NCBI GenBank assembly: GCA_019309945.1
Contig: JAFDFH010000204.1
Location: 1 to 5,141, forward strand
Source: Deltaproteobacteria bacterium
GTDB lineage: Bacteria; Desulfobacterota; Desulfobacteria; Desulfobacterales; JAFDFH01
DNA length: 5,141 nucleotides
Reading direction: 5' to 3'
The notes under the pieces are model-generated. The model searched no databases. It had not been told where the DNA came from and saw only the letters and a list, made by a program, of their open reading frames with translations. The position numbers and the translations under genes are program-made. Position 1 is the stretch's first letter; the number at the start of each line of letters is the position of its first letter. Of the stretch, positions 1 through 5,015 are shown piece by piece.

Positions 1-123
1 GAAAATGTCGTCAAAGCCGCCGGCGCCACCTTCTGCATGAATGAGGAAGAGCTAAGACGCCAGATCCGGAATGCCGGGTACCAGCCGCGGCGCCGCAACA
101 CCTACTACCACTACGTAACTTGA
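1..123 (+). CDS. mqnC: Cyclic dehypoxanthinyl futalosine synthase (MqnC), C-terminal end, partial
   Basis: The window opens inside a gene; frame 1 reads 40 codons to a TGA at 121-123. The translation begins ENVVKAAGA and ends with RRQIRNAGYQPRRRNTYY plus a five-residue tail. An ENVV-AAG segment followed by an acidic helix, a G-[FY]-x-P step and an Arg-rich RNTxY-like end is how I know MqnC proteins to finish. MqnC is a cytoplasmic radical SAM enzyme that cyclises dehypoxanthine futalosine in the futalosine route to menaquinone. The radical SAM CxxxCxxC motif lies upstream of the window and cannot be seen. MqnE is a related radical SAM protein, but its tail usually lacks the ENVV-AAG segment, so MqnC is preferred. 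No gene follows on this strand before the insertion element, so it is probably the last gene of its transcription unit. Confidence 0.8.
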   Translation, partial: ENVVKAAGATFCMNEEELRRQIRNAGYQPRRRNTYYHYVT

Positions 124-199
124 TGCCATCCCATTTCCAGACGATATCCGGTATTCTGTATTCTACCCCCATCCCACCACCACTGGTCATGGAACCGGA

Positions 200-241
200 T
201 TATTTCTTGGGATCGAATCCGTCCGTCAGGGTTCCGAGGAA
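200..241 (-). pseudogene. Possible severed C-terminal tail of the S9 peptidase gene
   Basis: On the minus strand, starting exactly where the 23-bp repeat of the insertion element ends (241) and reading away from it, there is an open stretch FLGTLTDGFDPKK followed by TAA (200-202). S9C peptidases often finish with a helix of the type W-F-x-R-[YF]-L and a short polar tail, so this would suit the very end of the peptidase gene that stops on the other side of the element (3058-4878). It would place the original stop 76 bp from the mqnC stop, a normal convergent arrangement. The stretch is only 13 codons, so chance is a real alternative. Confidence 0.3.
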
Positions 242-242
242 C
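225..242. repeat. Palindrome and GTCAGG hexamer outside the left inverted repeat
   Basis: Immediately outside the left 23-bp repeat lies GTTCC-GA-GGAAC (231-242; its last C is the first base of the repeat), preceded by GTCAGG at 225-230. The right side shows the same order in inverted orientation with a different palindrome (3041-3062) and CCTGAC at 3064-3069. The shared hexamers may mark the true tips of the element, or may be coincidence because the spacing to the core repeat differs (11 versus 23 bp). Confidence 0.35.
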
Positions 243-264
243 TATGGACGCAAAATGTGGTTGG
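242..264 (+). repeat. Left terminal inverted repeat (23 bp)
   Basis: Starts CTATGGACGC and ends ATGTGGTTGG. It is identical over 23 bp to the reverse complement of 3018-3040. The match stops after the final GG on the inner side, where the left continues GTCC and the right ATTT. On the outer side the next base also differs (A on the left, G on the right). Confidence 0.9.
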
Positions 265-397
265 GTCCTTTTGTATCAGGTGGTTACGGAGACAGATTCT
301 TCATACTTCATCATTTCAGATAAAAATGGCATGATTTTTTCTTTGAGAGTCGCTTCCGCCACCTTTTCATAACTCTCTGATTTGCAAGCAGATAGGA

Positions 398-426
398 GCG
401 TCGGCTGCGTGGCGCCAGTATTTTTT
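398..426 (+). terminator. Weak terminator-like hairpin in the element leader
   Basis: GCGTC (398-402) can pair with GGCGC (411-415), with one G-U pair and an 8-base loop; five bases later comes a run of six T (421-426). The stem is short and the gap before the T run is longer than usual, so this is only a candidate. If it works, it would stop transcripts entering from mqnC and shield the transposase genes from outside read-through, a common way for insertion sequences to limit activity. Confidence 0.25.
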
Positions 427-438
427 ACCAGATTCAAA

Positions 439-503
439 TTGTATTTTTCTCTGATCGAGTATAAAGTATCGTGAAGATAATTTCGATATATTCAATACTT
501 TAT
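439..503 (+). promoter_or_regulatory. Putative promoter with operator-like inverted repeat upstream of orfA
   Basis: TTGTAT (439-444) and TATAAA (460-465) resemble -35 and -10 boxes, but the spacer is only 15 bp. The stronger signal is a 9-bp perfect inverted repeat, ATAAAGTAT (461-469) and ATACTTTAT (495-503), with 25 bp between; TATCG/CGATA (467-471, 484-488) is a smaller nested pair. The left arm overlaps the -10 box and the right arm ends 16 bp before the orfA ATG, so a bound protein could block transcription. orfA, a winged-helix protein, is the obvious candidate for self-repression (inference). Confidence 0.4.
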
Positions 504-519
504 CATCGGGGAAAAGAGC

Positions 520-1185
520 ATGTACCTACAACCTCAGGCTGACTTGAAGAAGCTTTTTGCAACGCGAAAATGCTGGATGATTGAAGGCCTTGCCGCCAAG
601 CTCGGATATGCGGCGATCTCCGTCAGGCGGTTTTTGAAGGAAATTGGATATTTCCGAAGTTACACCCACAACGGCAAGTGGTACACCCTACATTCCATTC
701 CCGTGTTCAACGCCCAAGGCATCTGGCCGCACGAGGAACTCAGATTTTCAAAGCATGGCAACCTAATTCAAACCATCAACCATTTGGTCAGAAAAAGTCC
801 AACCGGACTTTCTGCCAAGGACCTTGTAGACATGCTCCACCATCCCTGTCACACGGTTTTGACAAACCTCCACAAGACCGGCCAACTTGCTCGGATGAAA
901 GCGGGACCAGAGTTCGTTTATCTTTCCACGGTTTCAAAAGAAAACCTCCGCCAACGGGAACGTCTGCAACTTCGCATGCTCCGGGAGGCTGCACAGCCTC
1001 TCACAGCGGAAGCGGCTATCTGTGTTCTGGTTGAATTTATCCATCATCCATCATCTTCTTTTGAAGATTTGGTCGGCATACTTCGCAAACGCAGAAAAAC
1101 CGTGGTTTTGCCGGAGACCATTGAGTTGTTCTTTCGGGAACACCATATAAAAAAAACGCGCGGATCGCAGGGTTCGAGGCTCTGA
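520..1185 (+). CDS. Winged-helix DNA-binding protein of the insertion element (orfA)
   Basis: The 221-residue product starts at ATG 520 behind a weak purine-rich ribosome binding site (GGGGAAAAG, 508-516). Residues about 19-57 (WMIEGLAAKLGY through to the Trp-Tyr-Thr-Leu at 54-57) look like a winged helix: a helix-turn-helix followed by a basic wing with SYTHNGKWYTL. A second winged-helix-like segment runs at about 80-136 (GLSAKDLVDMLHH ... GPEFVYLS), followed by an Arg-rich helix near 140-155. Residues about 160-212 are helical and lead into the A8 run. Likely roles are binding the terminal repeats and/or the operator-like repeat upstream; no catalytic motif is visible. The frame stops at 1183-1185, nine codons after the A8 run, while the -1 frame continues into the transposase, so this may be the short product of a frameshifted gene. 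From memory, similar double winged-helix modules precede some transposases of environmental bacteria; I could not check this. Confidence 0.75.
   Translation: MYLQPQADLKKLFATRKCWMIEGLAAKLGYAAISVRRFLKEIGYFRSYTHNGKWYTLHSIPVFNAQGIWPHEELRFSKHGNLIQTINHLVRKSPTGLSAKDLVDMLHHPCHTVLTNLHKTGQLARMKAGPEFVYLSTVSKENLRQRERLQLRMLREAAQPLTAEAAICVLVEFIHHPSSSFEDLVGILRKRRKTVVLPETIELFFREHHIKKTRGSQGSRL
1149..1184 (+). promoter_or_regulatory. Candidate -1 programmed frameshift site (A8) with downstream stem-loop
   Basis: Eight consecutive A (1149-1156) give A_AAA_AAA in the orfA frame (codons at 1150 and 1153), a classic slippery heptamer. Slipping back one base moves ribosomes into the orfB frame, which is open from 1125 to the stop at 3012-3014. 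CAGGG (1168-1172) can pair with CTCTG (1180-1184), with one G-U pair, to form a small stem 12 bases after the heptamer; this spacing is a little long and the stem is weak. The junction would read HHIKK then NARIAGFEALTTLRKQ, a natural-looking helical continuation. Slippage of RNA polymerase on the A run would have the same effect. The alternative is a real or sequencing-derived homopolymer indel in what was one gene. Confidence 0.6.
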
Positions 1186-1259
1186 CAACTCTACGAAAAC
1201 AGATCGACAGACTTGAGGCCCATGCCTCACCGGCTTTTCTTTTTCCCCAATCACCACAG

Positions 1260-3014
1260 TTGCTGTTTGCACCCACAGAAACCGAATGCTCCGATTGCCG
1301 TGCACGGCTTCATGTTCTGAAAACGCGCAAACGTTCAGTGGTGACCATGCATGCCGGTGTCTTCAAAGCCCATGAAACACGGCTTCATTGTACAAAGTGC
1401 AAGAACAAGACGGTTTACACATCAGAAGCGTTGGCCCGAGTTGTTCCTGATCACGGGAACTTTGGGTACGACGTGCTGGTCTTCACGGGCAAGGCCATGT
1501 TCCTGCGCCATCGCAACAGCCGGGAAATCTGCGATGAATTTGCCGCAAGAAACATCCAGATCAGTCCTCGTGAGATCGACTGCCTGGGCAAGAAATTCAT
1601 CATCTATCTGGCCATTGCTCATCGACAAAGCGCACCCAGAATCCGGAGATCGATGCAATCCAAAGGAGGCTATGTGCTTCATCTGGATGGAACGTGTGAG
1701 GGGGGAGGCCCCCATCTGATGAGCGGGCTGGACTCAATTTCTTCCATTGTCCTGGGGAATATCAAGTTGCCCTCTGAAAATGCCGCGGAAATCATTCCCT
1801 TTCTACGGCACATCCAGTCGCTGTTCGGCAATCCCCTTGCTCTCGTCCACGATATGGGAAGTGGAATCCTAAAAGCCGTAGCCGAAATCTTTCCCGGCAA
1901 ACCTGATTTCATCTGTCATTTTCACTTCCTCAGAGACCTTGGCAAGGACCTGCTGGAACCCGATTATGCCGTTATCCGAAAAAGGCTAAAAAAACACAAA
2001 ATCGTGGCCAAGCTGAGGCACCGCGCACGAGCGATGAAAAAAATCATAGATAATCATCCAGAGTTAATGGATGCCTTGAACGAGGGATTCCAGCATAACC
2101 GATGGCCAGACTCGCTACGGGCACAGGCGCCAGTGGTTTGCGCTTACACCCTCATTCACTGGGCGTTGGATGGGAAAAATCAGGGACAAGGGTATGGATT
2201 TCCCTTTGATCGTCCTTATGTCGAATTTGCCAAGAGATTGTATGCCCTTCGCGAGAATCTGGAACAGTTCAAGAACATTTCACTACAGGGTCAGTGGTTG
2301 GACAATCGCCCTTTCTGGAAAATGCTTGGCGACCTGAGAGATGTTGTCTCTGATTCCGGCCTGCGAAAAGCCGTGGCAGATATCCAACCAAAAATCCAGG
2401 TGTTCGAAAAGCTCAGACACGCCATGCGCATCGCACCCAAAGATGGGAAGCAGGGTCTCAATGCCAACGGCATGGACATGAACATGAAAACCATTGAAAA
2501 ACGAGTCACAGACTTTCACCATTGGCTCAGCACAGACCGGATTTTTGCGCAAAACAAGGAGTACAAAAAGATGATCGCCCAGATCGACAAATACTGGGTA
2601 AAGCTCTTTGCCGACCCCATTACCGTGCAAACCTGCACGGGCACCGGCACCATTCAACCACAACGGACCAACAACATCCTGGAACACTTTTTCCGGGATC
2701 ACAAACGGGCCCACCGACGGAGAACGGGAAACGGTAGCATGGCCAAAACGTTCCAGACCATGCTTGCGGATACGCCCCTTGTCAAAAATCTGGAAAATCC
2801 TCAATACATGGAGACCCTGCTTGCTGGAAATCCGGCGCTCGAGGAACTGTTTGCAAGCATCGACAGCAAACTGGTACGTTTCGAATTGCACAAGGCCCAA
2901 GAAACTCCAGATAAACTACCGACCAAAATCCGTAAGATTATTGCCAATCCAATGCTTCCGGAACTTGTGAAAAATCTGTTCTACAATACGACAAAATGTG
3001 CGTCAGAAAGCTGA
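1260..3014 (+). CDS. DDE transposase with N-terminal zinc ribbon and CxxH insertion-type core (orfB)
   Basis: Coordinates begin at a TTG (residue 1 of 584), but there is no ribosome binding site and no earlier ATG or GTG. The frame is open back to 1125, so expression by a -1 shift from orfA (831-residue product) is more likely. In the 584 numbering, C10-x2-C13 and C44-x2-C47 form a zinc ribbon. Catalytic acids are probably D143 (LHLDGTCEG), D198 (LVHDMGSG) and E475 (TNNILEHFFRDHKRAHRRRTG region). C219-H220-F221-H222 follows the second Asp by about 20 residues, as in IS256, Mutator and hAT-type cores, and about 250 mostly helical residues separate the second Asp from Glu. The fused frame adds a short coiled-coil-like segment (TLRKQIDRLEA) before the ribbon. 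The stop lies 3 bp from the right repeat. The protein would cut and join the element ends; all core residues are present, so it may be active. The family name is unassigned. Confidence 0.85.
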   Translation: MLFAPTETECSDCRARLHVLKTRKRSVVTMHAGVFKAHETRLHCTKCKNKTVYTSEALARVVPDHGNFGYDVLVFTGKAMFLRHRNSREICDEFAARNIQISPREIDCLGKKFIIYLAIAHRQSAPRIRRSMQSKGGYVLHLDGTCEGGGPHLMSGLDSISSIVLGNIKLPSENAAEIIPFLRHIQSLFGNPLALVHDMGSGILKAVAEIFPGKPDFICHFHFLRDLGKDLLEPDYAVIRKRLKKHKIVAKLRHRARAMKKIIDNHPELMDALNEGFQHNRWPDSLRAQAPVVCAYTLIHWALDGKNQGQGYGFPFDRPYVEFAKRLYALRENLEQFKNISLQGQWLDNRPFWKMLGDLRDVVSDSGLRKAVADIQPKIQVFEKLRHAMRIAPKDGKQGLNANGMDMNMKTIEKRVTDFHHWLSTDRIFAQNKEYKKMIAQIDKYWVKLFADPITVQTCTGTGTIQPQRTNNILEHFFRDHKRAHRRRTGNGSMAKTFQTMLADTPLVKNLENPQYMETLLAGNPALEELFASIDSKLVRFELHKAQETPDKLPTKIRKIIANPMLPELVKNLFYNTTKCASES

Positions 3015-3017
3015 AAT

Positions 3018-3040
3018 CCAACCACATTTTGCGTCCATAG
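3018..3040 (-). repeat. Right terminal inverted repeat (23 bp)
   Basis: Reverse complement of 242-264 without mismatch. It begins 3 bp after the transposase stop codon, so the right end of the element has practically no untranslated DNA. Confidence 0.9.
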
Positions 3041-3069
3041 CTTGAAAAATTGGATTTTCAAGGCCTGAC
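3041..3069. repeat. Palindrome and CCTGAC hexamer outside the right inverted repeat
   Basis: CTTGAAAA (3041-3048) and TTTTCAAG (3055-3062) form an 8-bp stem with a 6-base loop directly outside the right repeat, followed by CCTGAC (3064-3069), the reverse complement of the GTCAGG found outside the left repeat. The stop codon that ends the peptidase frame (3058-3060) lies inside this palindrome, so that stop is not from the original gene if the palindrome belongs to the element. There is no T run on either strand to make it a normal terminator. Confidence 0.45.
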
Positions 3070-4878
3070 ACCGAGATACCGATCGGCATATTTGATGGGC
3101 GATCGATCCCAGTAGAAGTCATAATTCTCCCAAGGGGTGCCGTTGAACTCGATCCGCATCGCCTGGGGGGTAAAGTCCTGGGTTCCGTGAGCCGACACCC
3201 AGTTGCTGATGCTCCGCTGCGTTACCGCTGCCTTGAAGCGGTCTGTCTGGGTGATGATCCAGTTGGTCAGGTATCCTCCATGACTGCCCCCGGTGACTCC
3301 CAGTCGGTTTTCGTCGATCCAATCATACTTCTCGAGGGCCTCATCTAATCCCCGGATGTTGTCGCGATAATCAACACCACCGTAATCGTGCACCACGGGA
3401 TGCTGAAATCCATACCCATAGCCGGTGCTGCCGCGGTAGTTCACGACGAGCACCCCGTAATCCTTCGCGGCCAGCATCTGGAATTCCTGGAACCAGGTTC
3501 GCCCCCACATGCCTGAGGGGCCCCCGTGGATATTCAGAATCAGGGGATACTTCCTGTCTGGCTGAAAATCGACGGGCCGGAAGAGAAAGCACTGCACCTT
3601 CATATTGGCGTCGTTCACGAACCAGAACTCCTCCCCCTTTCGGAGTTCGAGTGACTGAAGCAGGGTATCGTTGAAGTAGGTGAGCTGCTTCATGCCTCCG
3701 CCGGAAGAATCGCTTGCCCAGATTTCGGGGATCCGGATTTCATTCCCCAGCGTGAATGCGAACCGCGTGCCATCCTTCGACAGGTTTACGCTACCCAGGC
3801 TGACTTCATCCCCCGATAGCTTCTGAACCTCACGGCTGCCGACGTCGAGACGAAACAATCGAACAACCCCCAAATCATTGGTCGTAAAGTAGAGGAACTT
3901 CCCATCCGGGGACCAGGAGAAGCTCCTCAGGATTCGGTCGAAGTCAGCAGTGAGGTTGCGGTGCTCACCATTTCCGACTCGGGTGAGGTATATGTCGGGT
4001 TGGGTATAGGGGCGGTCGGTCCGGACATAGGCGATGCTCTTCCCGTCGGGCGACCACTTCGGGGAACCATCCTGATGGGACTGGGTGGTAACGGGCTTTG
4101 GCTCTCCTCCAACCGCCGGGACGATCCAGATGTCACTGTTCTGGTCGCCTTCATATTCCTGGCCGGTTCGATTGGAGACAAAGGCGATATTCCGGCTGTC
4201 CGGCGACCAGACGGGAGAGGAGTCGTTCCAATCCATCCCCCGGGTGAGTTGTTTGGAGACTTTTGTCTCCAGGTCGAACACCCAGATGTGGGCACGCTTT
4301 TCGTCCAGATAGTCGGACTGGCCGTTGGCCTGATATCTCGAAAGCTTGATCACGCTGATATCGGGCTTCGGGTCTTCCTTCTGATCAGACTTCCCGGCGT
4401 CAGGCTCCTCACCAGTTCTCAAAAGCATTAGCAGTTTCTTCCCGTCCGGAGACCATTGGATCGAAGAGGGCGAAGCATCCAGGTCGGTCAGCGGGAAGGC
4501 CTCGCCGCCATCAGGTGAGATCAAATGAACCTGTGGTTGCTTATCCCTCCGGGACACAAAGGCCAGCCATTTTCCGTCGGGCGACCAGCGGGGCGAGCGA
4601 TCGTTATTGCCCTGGGTAAAACAGACCGGCTCTTTTGTCCCGTCGAAAGGAACCATCCATATCCGGGATTCCCGGGAGCGCTTGTCCTCGCTAACCTTTG
4701 CGGCCACGAAAGCGAATCTTTCACCATCCGGAGAAATCCGGGGATCGCTCACGAAGATAAACCGGTAGTAGTCATCGGGCAACATGCCCCGTTTTTGACC
4801 CTGCGCCGAAGCCCATGGGAAGCACAGCGGCAGGGAGAGTAACAGGAAGAAACGCGCCACCCGACGGTTGCATCTCAT
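3058..4878 (-). CDS. Secreted S9C-type prolyl oligopeptidase family peptidase, C-terminally truncated
   Basis: The product is 606 residues from the ATG at 4876-4878, chosen because a strong AGGAGGA lies 5 bases upstream; a GTG start 11 codons earlier has no such site. Residues 1-26 form a signal peptide (basic start, LLLSLPL core, A-S-A before Gln), so it is exported. Seven propeller repeats of the WSPDG type begin near 44, 95, 139, 221, 272, 319 and 362. The alpha/beta hydrolase part starts near 430, with IHGGP (450-454), NYRGSTGYG (480-488) and the nucleophile in GGSHGG (Ser532). In S9C enzymes the catalytic Asp lies about 80 residues after Ser and the His about 30 further; here the frame stops 74 residues after Ser, at SPIKYADRYLGVRP, so both are missing. 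The last codons run into the palindrome next to the insertion element. The product should be inactive as a peptidase unless it keeps a non-catalytic role. Intact relatives hydrolyse peptides or acylated residues in the periplasm or outside the cell. Confidence 0.85.
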   Translation of the reverse strand: MRCNRRVARFFLLLSLPLCFPWASAQGQKRGMLPDDYYRFIFVSDPRISPDGERFAFVAAKVSEDKRSRESRIWMVPFDGTKEPVCFTQGNNDRSPRWSPDGKWLAFVSRRDKQPQVHLISPDGGEAFPLTDLDASPSSIQWSPDGKKLLMLLRTGEEPDAGKSDQKEDPKPDISVIKLSRYQANGQSDYLDEKRAHIWVFDLETKVSKQLTRGMDWNDSSPVWSPDSRNIAFVSNRTGQEYEGDQNSDIWIVPAVGGEPKPVTTQSHQDGSPKWSPDGKSIAYVRTDRPYTQPDIYLTRVGNGEHRNLTADFDRILRSFSWSPDGKFLYFTTNDLGVVRLFRLDVGSREVQKLSGDEVSLGSVNLSKDGTRFAFTLGNEIRIPEIWASDSSGGGMKQLTYFNDTLLQSLELRKGEEFWFVNDANMKVQCFLFRPVDFQPDRKYPLILNIHGGPSGMWGRTWFQEFQMLAAKDYGVLVVNYRGSTGYGYGFQHPVVHDYGGVDYRDNIRGLDEALEKYDWIDENRLGVTGGSHGGYLTNWIITQTDRFKAAVTQRSISNWVSAHGTQDFTPQAMRIEFNGTPWENYDFYWDRSPIKYADRYLGVRP

Positions 4879-4883
4879 AGATA

Positions 4884-4890
4884 TCCTCCT
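4884..4890 (-). promoter_or_regulatory. Ribosome binding site of the peptidase gene
   Basis: AGGAGGA on the minus strand, 5 bases before the ATG at 4878. It decides the start: the longer frame from the GTG at 4909-4911 would place this site inside the coding region and would spoil the signal peptide by adding a charged stretch in front of it. Confidence 0.85.
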
Positions 4891-4910
4891 TCGTAAAAGA
4901 TCTATCAACA

Positions 4911-4956
4911 CAACCTAGTAGGACTCGAACCTGCGACCGTTTGATTATGAGACCAA
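4911..4956 (-). pseudogene. tRNA 3'-half-like remnant (CAT anticodon loop), possible att site
   Basis: On the minus strand the sequence reads from an anticodon loop CTCATAA (anticodon CAT) through a TCAAA stem strand, a CGGTC variable loop and a T arm GCAGG-TTCGAGT-CCTAC, one mismatch in the T stem. The order and spacing match a tRNA from the anticodon loop to the T arm. The left anticodon strand (TTGGT) pairs only partly. No D arm and no matching 5' acceptor strand lie upstream, and there is no encoded CCA. It therefore cannot be a working tRNA. Such 3' halves are typical of attachment sites left by integrative elements, and an integrase fragment lies about 60 bp away on the same strand. It sits in the upstream region of the peptidase gene. 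Confidence 0.45.
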
Positions 4957-5015
4957 TTTTTGCTTTATAGTCTCAGAACTCATTTAATTGGGACCGCGAA
5001 AAGTGCGGTTCGAGT
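4957..5015. other. Spacer with two hairpins between tRNA remnant and integrase fragment
   Basis: TGAGAC (4948-4953) pairs with GTCTCA (4970-4975), and GGACCGC (4991-4997) pairs with GCGGTTC (5005-5011) with one G-U pair and a 7-base loop. GGTTCGAGT (5007-5015) is the exact reverse complement of ACTCGAACC (4923-4931) in the T arm of the tRNA remnant. No gene is visible. No convincing promoter for the peptidase gene could be placed here. Confidence 0.4.

Larger units (their letters stand above)
265..519 (+). other. Untranslated leader of the insertion element
   Basis: This 255-bp stretch has no convincing gene. It is AT-rich, with a 19-bp AT hairpin-like run around the ATGGCATGAT segment near 324-342. 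It also contains a weak terminator-like hairpin at 398-426 and a promoter/operator-like region at 439-503 just before orfA. A leader this long is unusual for a simple insertion sequence and probably holds the control region of the transposase genes. A short reading frame starting at 120 crosses into it from outside the element, but has no ribosome binding site and spans the element boundary, so I do not treat it as a gene. Confidence 0.5.
242..3040 (+). mobile_element. Two-gene insertion element, about 2.8 kb, DDE transposase with CxxH motif
   Basis: The element is bounded by a perfect 23-bp inverted repeat (242-264 and 3018-3040) and holds two plus-strand genes, a winged-helix protein and a DDE transposase, with no passenger genes. 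The left side has a 255-bp leader, while the transposase stop at 3014 lies only 3 bp from the right repeat, so the layout is strongly asymmetric. The two genes are in frames that a -1 shift at an A8 run (1149-1156) would join. No target-site duplication can be seen at either the 23-bp repeat or the outer GTCAGG hexamers. It separates mqnC from the minus-strand peptidase gene and coincides with the loss of the 3' end of the latter. I cannot assign it to a named IS family from sequence alone. The catalytic layout (two Asp, CxxH soon after the second Asp, long helical insertion, Glu) resembles the IS256/Mutator/hAT type of core. Confidence 0.85.

Noticed and set aside
146..200. ATCCGGT (146-152) and ACCGGAT (194-200) as a shared terminator between mqnC and the lost peptidase end.
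   Set aside because: The arms are only 7 bp with 41 bases between and no T run follows, so a terminator is not supported.
120..323. A 67-codon plus-strand reading frame between mqnC and orfA.
   Set aside because: It has no ribosome binding site, crosses the boundary of the insertion element, and its product (Pro-rich start, no recognisable motif) looks random.
2283..2900. A 205-codon minus-strand reading frame inside the transposase gene.
   Set aside because: It lies fully antisense to the conserved transposase core including the Glu region, and has no ribosome binding site; it is a shadow of that gene.
236..3046. Target-site duplication flanking the element.
   Set aside because: The bases outside 242 (GAGGAA) and 3040 (CTTGAA) do not form a direct repeat, and the bases outside the GTCAGG hexamers do not either.
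3041..3062. Rho-independent terminator for the peptidase or transposase gene.
   Set aside because: The stem is AT-rich and not followed by a T run on either strand, and it overlaps the peptidase stop codon.
3961..4431. A 156-codon plus-strand reading frame inside the peptidase gene.
   Set aside because: It is antisense to the propeller repeats, whose repeated WSPDG codons keep the opposite strand open; no independent support.
4941..4980. Promoter of the peptidase gene (CATAAT or TATAAA on the minus strand).
   Set aside because: No acceptable -35 box lies at 16-18 bp from either, and CATAAT is part of the tRNA-like anticodon loop.
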